In this document: positions 50,436 to 58,800 of the stretch, one piece after another
Position numbering within the stretch: position 1 is the first letter of the stretch
Layout: every line of letters begins with the position of its first letter
NCBI RefSeq assembly: GCF_033110965.1
Contig: NZ_CP137003.1
Span: forward strand, 3,038,001 to 3,102,000
Direction: 5' to 3'
DNA length: 64,000 nt
Source of the DNA: Raineyella sp. LH-20
GTDB taxonomy: Bacteria > Actinomycetota > Actinomycetes > Propionibacteriales > Propionibacteriaceae
The notes under the pieces: generated by a model
The model's input: only the letters and a program-made list of their open reading frames with translations
The model's database searches: none
What the model was told of the DNA's origin: nothing
Position numbers and translations under genes: made by a program

Positions 50436-51494
50436 ATGACGATCGTGGAGGGCACGGAGATGACCGTGCCGCAGACAGCATCGCGTCACATCGCCCTGCG
50501 ATTCACCGACGGGCAGGTGCGGGAATTCGACGCGGATCCTGGGGAGACTCTCCTCGCCGCGGCCAGACGGGCCGGCCACAGGCTGGTCAGCCAGTGCACC
50601 GTCGGCACCTGCGGCACCTGTGTCGGCACCCTGGTCGACGGCGCAGGCGAGATGCCGTCCGACCGGATCAGTACGCTGTCGGCGGACGAGCTGGCCGCCG
50701 GCCAACGCCTGCTGTGTCAGACCCGTGCCCTCTGCGATTCGTCGTTCGACCTGGACTATCCCGCCACTCTTCTGGAGGCGCATCCGCCGGTCGGCTTCCG
50801 GGCTCGGATCACCCGCCTGACCTGGGTCGCCGACACCGTCGTCGAGCTCGAACTGAAGGTGCCCAAGGCGATCAAGTTCGGCTTCACCGCCGGGCAGTAC
50901 TGCCGTATCCAGGTGCCGGGCACCGATGAGTGGCGCAGCTACTCCATCGCCTCCGGGGAACATGAACGGTTCCGGCTCACCTTCCTGATCCGCATCCTGC
51001 CCTCGGGCGTGATGTCCGACTTCCTCCGGGACGCCGCGCGGACCGGGCAGTCCCTCGAGGTGGAGGGCCCGCTGGGCGGGTTCGTCCTGGAACCCGCTCC
51101 CCGGCCCACCGTTCTGATCGCCGGCGGCACCGGGCTGGCCCCGATGCTGTCGATGCTGGACCGGCTACGGACGGTCCAGCCGACCCCGCCGATCCTGCTC
51201 CTCTTCGGCTGCAACCGACCGGCCGAGCTGTTCCACGAGGACGAGCTGGCCGCCAGGATCAGCCTGATGCCGACGCTCGAGGTGCGTACGGTCCTGATGG
51301 ACAACGCAGGCCGCGACGACCTGCCGGCCGGCACCCCGCTGTCGGTGCTGCGGGCCGACGACGTGGCGCCGGACACCGTCAGCTACCTGTGCGGTCCCCC
51401 GCCGATGATCCGGGCCGCCGAGGAACAGCTCGGCGCTCTCGGACTGCCCGCCCACGACATCCGGGCCGAGCAGTTCGTGCCGAGCGAGAACTGA
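50436..51494 (+). CDS. oxygenase reductase, ferredoxin-FAD-NAD fusion
   Basis: A 352-aa electron-transfer component (BenC/class IB-like). The N-terminal plant-type [2Fe-2S] ferredoxin has CTVGTCGTC and a fourth Cys in LLCQTRALC. Next come a flavin domain (WRSYSIAS, LPSGVMSDFL) and an NAD domain (VLIAGGTGLAPMLSML, YLCGPPPMI). It passes electrons from NADH directly to the Rieske oxygenase encoded 15 bp upstream, so a separate ferredoxin is unnecessary. GAGGAG precedes the ATG; a second ATG eight codons in is possible. Confidence 0.93.
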   Translation: MTIVEGTEMTVPQTASRHIALRFTDGQVREFDADPGETLLAAARRAGHRLVSQCTVGTCGTCVGTLVDGAGEMPSDRISTLSADELAAGQRLLCQTRALCDSSFDLDYPATLLEAHPPVGFRARITRLTWVADTVVELELKVPKAIKFGFTAGQYCRIQVPGTDEWRSYSIASGEHERFRLTFLIRILPSGVMSDFLRDAARTGQSLEVEGPLGGFVLEPAPRPTVLIAGGTGLAPMLSMLDRLRTVQPTPPILLLFGCNRPAELFHEDELAARISLMPTLEVRTVLMDNAGRDDLPAGTPLSVLRADDVAPDTVSYLCGPPPMIRAAEEQLGALGLPAHDIRAEQFVPSEN

Positions 51495-52852
51495 TGGGGC
51501 GCCCGATGCGTGTCACCACCCAGCCGCTGCCCCTCGACCCGGAGCGTCGCGCGATGTACGACGCGCTGGTCGCCCACCTCGACGCCGACCGGATGCGGGA
51601 TCTGCTGGTCCGGCTGGTCGACATCCACAGCCCGACCGGCGCCGAGCGCGCCGCCTCGGAGTTCATGGCCGGCCACCTGCGCGACGAGGTCGGCATCGAG
51701 GCCGAGTACATGCCGATCTCGGAGGCGACCGGCAACGTCCACGGCATCCTGCCGGGCCGGGGCGACGGCGCCAATCTGCTCCTCTACTGCCCGATCGACA
51801 CCCACATCGAGCCCGAGCTCGACGTCCCGGCGATCGGCCCGTACGCCCGGGCCGACATGCTCCCCACCGCCCGGGTCCAGGACGGCCTGGTGGTCGGCCT
51901 GGGGGCGTCCAACCCCAAGGTGATGGTGGCCGGCCTGACCGAAGCCGTCCACGCGATCCGCGACGCCGGGCTGGACTTCCTCGGCGACCTCACCATCGGC
52001 TTCGCCGGCGGCGGCATGCCGTGGCTCAACTCCCGGCGGGACCACGTCGGGATGAGCACCGGGGTCTACCAGCTGCTGATGCGTGGCCTCTATCCGGACT
52101 ACTGCCTGCTGCTCAAGCCGCGCCCCGGCGTCTATCCCGAAGAGCCGGGAATGGCGTGGATCAAGGTTTCCGTCCGCGGCACCTTCGGCTACGCCGGCAT
52201 CACCCGGGGCACTCCGGGCTTCCGTTCCTCCATCGTCCCGGCCGCCACGGTGATCGAGGAGCTCGAGGCGTGGCTGCCGCGCTACACCGCCGCCAACACG
52301 TACGGCACCGTGCTGCCGGAGGCCTGGATCGCCGCGGTCCGCGCCGGCGATCCCGACAAGCCGGCCTTCCCGTCGGCCACCACCGAGATCTTCCTCGACC
52401 TGCGGATCAATCCCCGTACGTCACCGGCTGACGTCCGCGCCCAGTTCGCACTGTTCGTCGCGGGCCTGCGGGCGCGCCACCCGGAGATCGAGCTGGACTG
52501 GACGATGTACGGCAGCCTGCCCGGCGGGCGCACCGACGGCGACAACTGGATCGTCCAGTCCGCCCAGCGCGGCTGGGAGCAGGTGTCGGGTGAGCCCTAC
52601 ACCGAGACGCCCTACCAAGCCGGACAGACCGACGGCGCGATGATCCGTACGCTCGGCGTCCCGACCGCCCGGGTCGGCTACCCGTGGCCGCCGGCCACCG
52701 CACCGGCCGACCTCAACGAGGGCCTGGGCGGCATGGGCGTCGCCTCGGTCGAGGACGTCCTGATCGGTGTGCGGAGCATCGCGTACGCGATCGTCGACAC
52801 GCTCACCCGGACCCGGGCCGACCTCGGCCTGGCCGGCGACACGAAGGAATGA
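51494..52852 (+). CDS. M20-peptidase-fold protein lacking canonical metal ligands
   Basis: The 452-aa protein aligns along its whole length with M20/ArgE/DapE hydrolases: an N-terminal RLVDIHSPTGAE, a lid domain near 225-330, and YQAGQTDGAMIRTLGVPTARVG near the end. However, the zinc-binding signatures are changed. GHxD reads CPID, GATDMKGG reads GASNPKVM, the catalytic EE reads GGGMP, and the final His motif reads LNEGLGGMG. It may therefore be a non-metal hydrolase, a different enzyme on this scaffold, or a binding protein. It starts on the reductase stop codon and overlaps the next gene's upstream ATG. Its place before a ring-cleavage dioxygenase suggests a role in the pathway, possibly hydrolysis. 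Confidence 0.75.
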   Translation: MGRPMRVTTQPLPLDPERRAMYDALVAHLDADRMRDLLVRLVDIHSPTGAERAASEFMAGHLRDEVGIEAEYMPISEATGNVHGILPGRGDGANLLLYCPIDTHIEPELDVPAIGPYARADMLPTARVQDGLVVGLGASNPKVMVAGLTEAVHAIRDAGLDFLGDLTIGFAGGGMPWLNSRRDHVGMSTGVYQLLMRGLYPDYCLLLKPRPGVYPEEPGMAWIKVSVRGTFGYAGITRGTPGFRSSIVPAATVIEELEAWLPRYTAANTYGTVLPEAWIAAVRAGDPDKPAFPSATTEIFLDLRINPRTSPADVRAQFALFVAGLRARHPEIELDWTMYGSLPGGRTDGDNWIVQSAQRGWEQVSGEPYTETPYQAGQTDGAMIRTLGVPTARVGYPWPPATAPADLNEGLGGMGVASVEDVLIGVRSIAYAIVDTLTRTRADLGLAGDTKE

Positions 52853-52854
52853 CC

Positions 52855-53943
52855 ATGGCAGACGACCAGACGGTGCCCGACGAACACCAAGCGCCGGACG
52901 AACACCAAGCGCCCGGCGGACAGCAGGCGCCGGACCGCTCCGACCTGCTGCTCGACTCCCTCGGATATGTCGGGATCTCGTCCGACCGGCTCGACGACTG
53001 GACCACCTTCGGTCACGACGTCGCCGGCATGCAGGTGGTCGACTCGACCCGGCACGGCCGGTCGCTGCGGATGGACAGCCGCGCGCAGCGGTTCCTGATC
53101 AGCGACGACGGCGGCCGCGGCTACTTCGGGTTCGAGGTGTCCGACGCGGCGGCGCTGGCCCGGGTCGGCGAGCGCCTCGACCTGCGCAGGGTGCGGCACA
53201 CGGCGATGGACCGCCCGACCAGGGAGCACCGCCGGGTGACCGACGGCCTGTGGTGCCTCGACCCGGACGGCAACCGGATCGAGGTCTTCCACGGCCCCGA
53301 GCTGGCCGACCGGCCGTTCTCCCCCGGTCGTACGATCGGCGGCTTCCGCACCGGCGTGCTCGGCCTGGGGCATGCGGTGCTGCTCACCGCCGACCCGCGG
53401 GCGCTGATCGACTTCTACCAGGGTGTCCTCGGCTTCCGGCTGTCGGACTTCCTGTTCAGTCCGTTCGAGGCGCACTTCTTCCACCTCAACCCGCGCCACC
53501 ACAGCCTGGCGATCGTCCGCTCGGACGGTCCCGGCATCCACCACATCATGGTCGAGCTGGCCCGGCTGGACGACGTCGGCGCGGGCTTCGACCTGGCCGA
53601 GAGTCGCGAGGACGGCATCCGGGTGTCGCTCGGGCGGCACTCGAACGACCACATGCTCTCCTTCTACGCCCGTACGCCGTCCCCGTTCATGCTCGAGTAC
53701 GGCTGGGGCGGGCGCTCCATCGACGTCGACCGGTGGGCGCCGTACGAGCTGACCGAGGGCCCGAGTCTCTGGGGCCACGAACGGTCCTGGCTGTCCCCCG
53801 AGCAACGCCACACCGCACGGCAGCTGCGGATCGCCGCCTCGGCCGAGGGCCGCAGCTACCCCGTCCACGTCCGGGAGGGCAGCTACGACGTGGTGCCCCC
53901 GGAGAGCTGGATCCCCGCCACCCGACGGCCGTACGTCGGCTGA
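52855..53943 (+). CDS. extradiol (BphC-type) ring-cleavage dioxygenase
   Basis: A 362-aa two-domain VOC enzyme that opens catechols next to the hydroxyls with Fe(II) and oxygen. The catalytic domain shows H173 (GLGHAVLL), the active-site HH in NPRHHSLAI, GIHHIMVE with the second iron His, Y271 in HMLSFYARTP and E281 in PFMLEYGWGG, with the family spacing of ten between Tyr and Glu. The first 30 residues are a disordered tail with a DEHQAP duplication. AAGGA is spaced for this ATG; one two codons upstream is also possible. It acts on the product of the Rieske oxygenase, directly or after rearomatisation. Confidence 0.9.
   Translation: MADDQTVPDEHQAPDEHQAPGGQQAPDRSDLLLDSLGYVGISSDRLDDWTTFGHDVAGMQVVDSTRHGRSLRMDSRAQRFLISDDGGRGYFGFEVSDAAALARVGERLDLRRVRHTAMDRPTREHRRVTDGLWCLDPDGNRIEVFHGPELADRPFSPGRTIGGFRTGVLGLGHAVLLTADPRALIDFYQGVLGFRLSDFLFSPFEAHFFHLNPRHHSLAIVRSDGPGIHHIMVELARLDDVGAGFDLAESREDGIRVSLGRHSNDHMLSFYARTPSPFMLEYGWGGRSIDVDRWAPYELTEGPSLWGHERSWLSPEQRHTARQLRIAASAEGRSYPVHVREGSYDVVPPESWIPATRRPYVG
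52879..52914 (+). repeat. 18-bp coding tandem repeat
   Basis: GACGAACACCAAGCGCCS occurs twice in frame, giving DEHQAP-DEHQAP in the dioxygenase N-terminal tail, with a third degenerate unit (GGQQAP) after it. Confidence 0.85.
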
Positions 53944-53960
53944 CCCGAAAGGCAGACACC

Positions 53961-54398
53961 ATGACATCGCGCACCATCACCCCCGAGGAATTCGAGGGCA
54001 CCTGGCGGCTCCTCGACTGGCGCCAGGAATACGACGACGGCCGGGTCCGGTATCCGATGGGCGAGCGCCCGGTCGGCCTGATCAGCTACCGGGAGGGTCG
54101 GGTCTACGAGATCGCGACCAGCGCCGGCCGGCCCGACTTCGTCACCGGCGGCCAGTGGGACGCCGACGACGCGGAGAAGGCGATGGCCTACACCACCTCG
54201 ATGTGCTACTCCGGGACGTACGTCCTGGACGGCGACCAGGTCGTGCACCACGTCGACCTCAGCGTGTTCCCGAACTTCGTCGGCAAGGGCCTGCGCCGCA
54301 CCGTGCTCTGGGACGGCGCGACGATGACGCTGTCCGGCCGGATGGAGGAGGGCACGCCCGAGGCCCGCACCGTCATCCTCGACTGGTGCCGCTGGTGA
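53961..54398 (+). CDS. lipocalin-like domain protein
   Basis: A 145-aa protein matching the lipocalin-like family (PF13924 type): FEGTWRLLDWRQEYDDGRVRYPMGERPVGLISYREGRVYEIATS, then a set of beta strands ending RTVILDWCRW. No signal peptide is present. In aromatic-catabolic clusters such proteins may bind or isomerise hydrophobic intermediates, though this is not established. It lies 17 bp after the extradiol dioxygenase and 14 bp before the amidase. Confidence 0.78.
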   Translation: MTSRTITPEEFEGTWRLLDWRQEYDDGRVRYPMGERPVGLISYREGRVYEIATSAGRPDFVTGGQWDADDAEKAMAYTTSMCYSGTYVLDGDQVVHHVDLSVFPNFVGKGLRRTVLWDGATMTLSGRMEEGTPEARTVILDWCRW

Positions 54399-54412
54399 GC
54401 GAGGAGACGACG

Positions 54413-55798
54413 ATGACCGACCTCACCACCCCGACCGCCACCGGAGGCGTCCCGGCCACCGGCGAGTGCCGCACCCTGCAGGACTGGCTGCGGCTGCCCG
54501 TCGGCGCCCGTCAGGAGCTCGCCGCCGACGCGGTGCGGGCCGCCGAGCAGGCCCGCGACGACCTCAACACCTACATCAGCGTCCTCCCCCTCGACCAGCT
54601 CCAGCCGGCCGACGACGGCGAGCTTGCCGCGGTGCCGTACGCGGTGAAGGACAACATCGACGTCCGTGGCCTGCCGACCACCGCAGGCACCCCGGCGCTG
54701 ATCGGGCACCGTCCACGGATCGACGCGTCGGTCGTCCGCTCGCTACGCGATGCGGGGGCGGTCGTCATCGGCAAGACGAACCTGCACGAACTGGCGTTCG
54801 GGCTGACCTCGAACAACGGCCGGTTCGGTCCGGCCCGCAACCCGTACGATCCTGCTCGGGTCTCCGGCGGCTCCAGCGGCGGGTCGGCGGCGGCGGTCGC
54901 CGCGGGCACGGTGCCGTTCGCGCTCGGCACCGACACCGGTGCGTCGGTCACCACCCCGGCCGGCTACTGCGGTGTGGTCGGCTTCCGGCCGTCGACCGGT
55001 CGGTACGCCGGCGACGGGATGCTGCACCTGACCTGGACCCGGGACGCGATCGGGGTGCACGCCCACACGGTCGCCGACGTCCGGATCATCGACCGGGTGA
55101 TCACCCGCTCGTCGGTGCGGACCGATCCGGTCGAGCCGGCCGGTCTCACCGTGGGGGTCCCGGCGGAGTTCTTCGAGGACGTCGATCCGCAGGTGGCGCA
55201 GGCGGTCGACGCCGCGCTGGCGGCGCTGCGTACGGCCGGTGTCCGGCTCGTCGCGGTGGGCGTGCCGGGGGCGCTGGAGCTGGCCGCGGCCGGCTTCTCG
55301 ATGGTGTTCTACGAGACCCCGATCAACGTACGGGCCTATCTCAACGAGACCGCGGAGGCGTATCGAGGACTCACCCTGGCCGAGATCGCCGCCCGCAGCG
55401 GGTCGCCCGACGTCACCGCGATGCTGCGGCTGATGCTCGACGACCCGATCAGCGACGACCGCTACGAGGCGGACGCCGGCGTCCGCAACCTGCTGCGACG
55501 GCGCTACCAGGCCTCCTTCGCCGAGCACGGGCTGGATGCGATCCTCTACCCGACCACGCCCAACCTGCCGCCGGAGTTCGGCAGCGACGACCGGATCACA
55601 CTCAACGGCACCGAACGGGACATGTTCCCCACGGTGACCCGCAACGTGGCCCCCGGCGGACTGGCCGGCGCTCCGCAGCTCACCCTGCCGCTGTCGCGGC
55701 CCGACGGTGCGCTGCCGATCGCGGTCACCCTCGAGGGCGGCATCGGGACCGACGACCGGCTGCTGGCCCTCGGGGAGGCACTGCACCGGCTGATCTGA
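54413..55798 (+). CDS. amidase signature family hydrolase
   Basis: A 461-aa amidase. The Ser-cisSer-Lys triad is visible: K79 in VPYAVKDNIDV, the cis-Ser in SGGSSGGSAAAVAAG, and nucleophile S178 in LGTDTGASVTTPAGYCG (usually TDTGGSI; Ala and Thr differ). It would hydrolyse an amide to acid plus ammonia or amine. As last gene of the Rieske operon it may act on the parent compound or on an amide formed after ring cleavage. GAGGAGACGACG precedes the ATG. Confidence 0.88.
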   Translation: MTDLTTPTATGGVPATGECRTLQDWLRLPVGARQELAADAVRAAEQARDDLNTYISVLPLDQLQPADDGELAAVPYAVKDNIDVRGLPTTAGTPALIGHRPRIDASVVRSLRDAGAVVIGKTNLHELAFGLTSNNGRFGPARNPYDPARVSGGSSGGSAAAVAAGTVPFALGTDTGASVTTPAGYCGVVGFRPSTGRYAGDGMLHLTWTRDAIGVHAHTVADVRIIDRVITRSSVRTDPVEPAGLTVGVPAEFFEDVDPQVAQAVDAALAALRTAGVRLVAVGVPGALELAAAGFSMVFYETPINVRAYLNETAEAYRGLTLAEIAARSGSPDVTAMLRLMLDDPISDDRYEADAGVRNLLRRRYQASFAEHGLDAILYPTTPNLPPEFGSDDRITLNGTERDMFPTVTRNVAPGGLAGAPQLTLPLSRPDGALPIAVTLEGGIGTDDRLLALGEALHRLI

Positions 55799-55822
55799 GC
55801 CGCTCGGCCGCGGGGCGACCAT

Positions 55823-56728
55823 TCAATCCAGCAGATCCAGCAGCCAGTGCACGCGCTGGGTGGCTGCGCCGGCCGTGGTCACCCGCTCGGTCAGCCCGCG
55901 GTCGCTGGTGACCACGGTGACGGCCCGGCCCGCGGCGCGCAGCCGCTCGGTCTCGGCGACGATCGTGTCGTCGCCCGACCCGGGGGCCCGGACGACTCCG
56001 GTGGCGACGGTGTCCCGGTCGGACACGGCGCGCGCGTCCCCTTCGACGACCACCCGGTAGTCGGGGAACCACCGGTCCTCGGACAGCCCAAGTGCCCCGG
56101 CCGGGACGCCGCGCAGTGCCAGATCGTCCACCCGCCCGAGGAGCCGGCGGGCGGCACCGGCACGGTCGCGCCACCAGCCGTCCGGGGTGGCGCCGACGAC
56201 GTTCGCCGCGTCGATCACGATCACCGGGCGATGGTCGAGCAGCGTACGGAGCCGGGGCCAGGCCGCCGCGAATCCGGGGTGCAGCGGGTGGTCCGCCACC
56301 TGGGCCGGCGGCACCCAGGCCAGTTCCAGGCTCTCCCGGTCGGCGATCACCGGCTCGAACGGCGCCACGACATCGCCGACCACCGTGGTGTAGCTCCACA
56401 CGTCCAGGTCGAGGACGCTGAGGAACCGTGGTGTGATCGTCCCGTCCGGCACCCCGGCCTCCTCGCGGGCTTCCCGGCGGGCGGCGTCGACCGCAGACTC
56501 GCCCTCGTGGCGCGCACCGCCCGGCAGACCCCAGGTGCCACCGTGGTCGCTCCATTCCACCCGGTGCTGCAGCAGCACGCCGCGGGCAGGATCGAGCGCC
56601 AGCAGCCCCGCGGCGCCGAAACGCCCCCAGTACCGCTCCCCCGTCGGCGCCACCACCCAGGCGTCGCCGGGGTCCCGCGGACCGTACGGTCGGCGGGGCT
56701 CTCCGGGGAGGGGCGGCAGGATGGTCAC
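55823..56728 (-). CDS. NUDIX hydrolase fused to an NYN/YacP-like nuclease domain
   Basis: A 301-aa two-domain protein. Residues 35-160 form a NUDIX domain whose box is GGARHEGESAVDAARREAREEAGV. From about residue 165 a second Rossmann-like domain begins with VIVIDAANVVGATPDGWWRDRAGAARRLLGRVDDLA, then VVVEGDARAV, SGDDTIVAETERL and VVTSDRGLTERV. This is the pattern of NYN/PIN-like YacP RNases with clustered acidic residues. A nucleotide-cleaning domain joined to an RNase suggests RNA end or cap processing, but this is inference. It is convergent with the amidase gene. Confidence 0.82.
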   Translation of the reverse strand: MTILPPLPGEPRRPYGPRDPGDAWVVAPTGERYWGRFGAAGLLALDPARGVLLQHRVEWSDHGGTWGLPGGARHEGESAVDAARREAREEAGVPDGTITPRFLSVLDLDVWSYTTVVGDVVAPFEPVIADRESLELAWVPPAQVADHPLHPGFAAAWPRLRTLLDHRPVIVIDAANVVGATPDGWWRDRAGAARRLLGRVDDLALRGVPAGALGLSEDRWFPDYRVVVEGDARAVSDRDTVATGVVRAPGSGDDTIVAETERLRAAGRAVTVVTSDRGLTERVTTAGAATQRVHWLLDLLD

Positions 56729-56876
56729 GGCCCCACCCTGTCACAGCCAGAAGCTCACCTTGTCCACCCGGCAGATAACTCGTACGCTTGTGTTCAAGGT
56801 AGCCGACCGGGCCCGCGTGCGAGGTGACCGACCTACCCCGCCTGCGTGACAGGACGGCTCGACGAGAGGTCCTGCC
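56729..56876. other. divergent spacer upstream of the reductase-like gene
   Basis: No gene is seen. The spacer holds divergent promoter sequence; AT-richer DNA lies near 56760-56800. Confidence 0.4.
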
Positions 56877-57461
56877 ATGCCACCACTCACGATCGACTTC
56901 ATCACCACCCTCGACGGGTACGCCTCCGGGGAGGGCTGGCCGGGCTTCTGGGGGCTGGAGGGCCCCGAGTACATGGCCTGGCTGGACCAGCAACCCGTCG
57001 GGGCCGACGTGCTCCTGATGGGGGCGAACACCTATCGGCTGATGTCGGCATTCACAGCGGACCGCACCAGTGGCCCCGAGGAGGCCGAGGCCTTCGACCG
57101 CCTCGCCCGTGAGGACAAGGTCGTCTTCTCCTCCACCTTGCGTCCGCCGCTGGCGTGGCCGCACACCAGGCTCGTCGCCACCGACCCGATCGAGGCGGTG
57201 CGCCTCCTGAAACGCGACGGTGACAAGCCGTTGCGTACGCTGGGCAGCCTGATGCTGTGCCGGAGCCTGCTGGCCGCCGGCCTGGTGGACCGCTTCCGGG
57301 TGGTGATGTTCCCGGTGATCACCGGCCGCACCGGACACGAACGGATCTACGACGGCTATCCGGACGTGGCGCTGGAACTGGTCGACAGCCGCCTCTTCGA
57401 TGGACGGACACAGCTGCTGGAGTATGTGCCGACGGTGCTGTCCGGCCCGCCGGGCGCCTGA
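56877..57461 (+). CDS. dihydrofolate reductase/RibD C-terminal-like protein
   Basis: A 194-aa protein with the DHFR fold as in RibD C-terminal domains and YyaP-like reductases: IDFITTLDGYASGEGWPGFWGLEG, VLLMGANTYRLM, KVVFSSTL, LRTLGSLMLCRSLLAAGLVDRFRVVMFPVITGRT. It probably uses NADPH; the substrate is unknown. It lacks the deaminase half of RibD. It stands alone. Confidence 0.85.
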   Translation: MPPLTIDFITTLDGYASGEGWPGFWGLEGPEYMAWLDQQPVGADVLLMGANTYRLMSAFTADRTSGPEEAEAFDRLAREDKVVFSSTLRPPLAWPHTRLVATDPIEAVRLLKRDGDKPLRTLGSLMLCRSLLAAGLVDRFRVVMFPVITGRTGHERIYDGYPDVALELVDSRLFDGRTQLLEYVPTVLSGPPGA

Positions 57462-57582
57462 GCGGGTCGCCGACGCGAGTATTCACGGAACAGCGACTCT
57501 CCGCCCACCCGGTCGCGCATCGCGGCGGGCGGACGGGGAGTGGCGGCGGACGGCGCCGAGGGGACGAGCCGGTCCGGAGATG

Positions 57583-58677
57583 TCAGGGCGCCGGGATCAG
57601 GATGTCGCGCACCAGGGCGTCGAGGTCGGCGTCGGCGGCGAGGAACTGGCGCAGGGTCCGCCGGGTGGGGCCGAAGTCCTCGAACTCCGGCGTGGTCATC
57701 CCGTCCACCTCGTAGGCGCGGACGAAGTCGGGGATGCGGCGCAGCTGTTCCAGGTAGTGCTCGGCTACCGGGACGTCCATCCGCGGGGTGACCTGGTAGT
57801 CGGAGGCGTTGATCAGGGCCTGCCACTTGAACGGCGGGGAGACCACGACGTCACCGCCGACGAACTCGGCCCACTGCAGCACGTTGCGGAAAGCCGCCGA
57901 CAGCAGCCGGGCGCGCAGGCCGCGCTCCTGGAAGATGCCGTACGCGTGCTTGAAGGCGGCCACACCGGCCCACTCCAGCGCGGCCGGATCGAGGAAGATC
58001 TTGTCGCGGGAGACGACGGTCTTCAGCCAGTCGTCGAGCCGGCCGCACATGATGGTGACGACCGGTCCCATCGTGGCGGTGTCGAGGCCCTCGGCCTCGC
58101 GACGCTTGAGGGCCCGCTCGATCGCCTCACCGGCGGTCACCGCCTGCGGCACCGAGAAGGAGACGGTCACGTTGACCGAGACGCCACGGTAGGTGGCTTC
58201 CTCGATGGCCTTGATGCCGGTCTCGGTGGCCGGGATCTTCACCACGATGTTGGGGGCCAGCTCGCTGAACTCGACGGCCTGCGCGACGATCGCCTCCGCG
58301 TCGCGGTGCAGCCGCGGGTCGGTCTGCACCGACAGCCGGCCGTTGCGGCCGTGGTGCGCGTGGAAGATGGGCTCGAGCAGCTGGGCCGCCTCGACCGACA
58401 TGTCCTTGACCGCCTGCCAGCCGATCTGCGATTCCCCCCAGGTCGGGTGGGCGGCCGCGATCCGGCGGATCCGCTCGGTCCACACGTCGGGGTGCTTGGA
58501 GATCGTGGTGTAGGCGATCACCGGGTTGCAGGTGGCTCCCACGCCGCCGAAGGCGATGGACTGGCGCAGCTCCTCCAGGTCGGAGGAGTCGTTCCAGAGG
58601 GCGGTGGGGGTGGTCTGGGCAGCCTCCAACAGTGGACCGGCGACGAGGGCCGTGTCGAGGTGGGCCGTGTCAATCAT
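57583..58677 (-). CDS. transaldolase family protein
   Basis: A 364-aa class I aldolase-type enzyme moving dihydroxyacetone units in the pentose phosphate pathway. The Schiff-base lysine is in NIVVKIPATETGIKAIE; GVGATCNPVIAYTTISKHPDVW and RLSVQTDPRLHRDAEAIVAQA are characteristic. It lies outside the usual tkt-tal-zwf-opcA cluster, so it may be a paralogue. AGGAGCTTGAG precedes the ATG, and a clear promoter lies upstream. Confidence 0.88.
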   Translation of the reverse strand: MIDTAHLDTALVAGPLLEAAQTTPTALWNDSSDLEELRQSIAFGGVGATCNPVIAYTTISKHPDVWTERIRRIAAAHPTWGESQIGWQAVKDMSVEAAQLLEPIFHAHHGRNGRLSVQTDPRLHRDAEAIVAQAVEFSELAPNIVVKIPATETGIKAIEEATYRGVSVNVTVSFSVPQAVTAGEAIERALKRREAEGLDTATMGPVVTIMCGRLDDWLKTVVSRDKIFLDPAALEWAGVAAFKHAYGIFQERGLRARLLSAAFRNVLQWAEFVGGDVVVSPPFKWQALINASDYQVTPRMDVPVAEHYLEQLRRIPDFVRAYEVDGMTTPEFEDFGPTRRTLRQFLAADADLDALVRDILIPAP

Positions 58678-58742
58678 GGACTCAAGCTCCTGATCAGTGG
58701 CGTGGGGGCGCCGATGCCGCCCAGCTGGTAACCACACAAGAC

Positions 58743-58787
58743 AATTTAGAGTCCATGACAGTACGAAGTCAAGAATATGTACGTACA
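58743..58787 (-). promoter_or_regulatory. transaldolase promoter and adjacent palindrome
   Basis: Read on the minus strand, TTGACT and TAAATT are separated by 18 bp, about 65 bp upstream of the start codon. The palindrome TGTACGTACA lies immediately upstream of the -35 box and may be a regulator site. The region is AT-rich relative to the rest. Confidence 0.6.
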
Positions 58788-58800
58788 AATAGCTGTGTCG

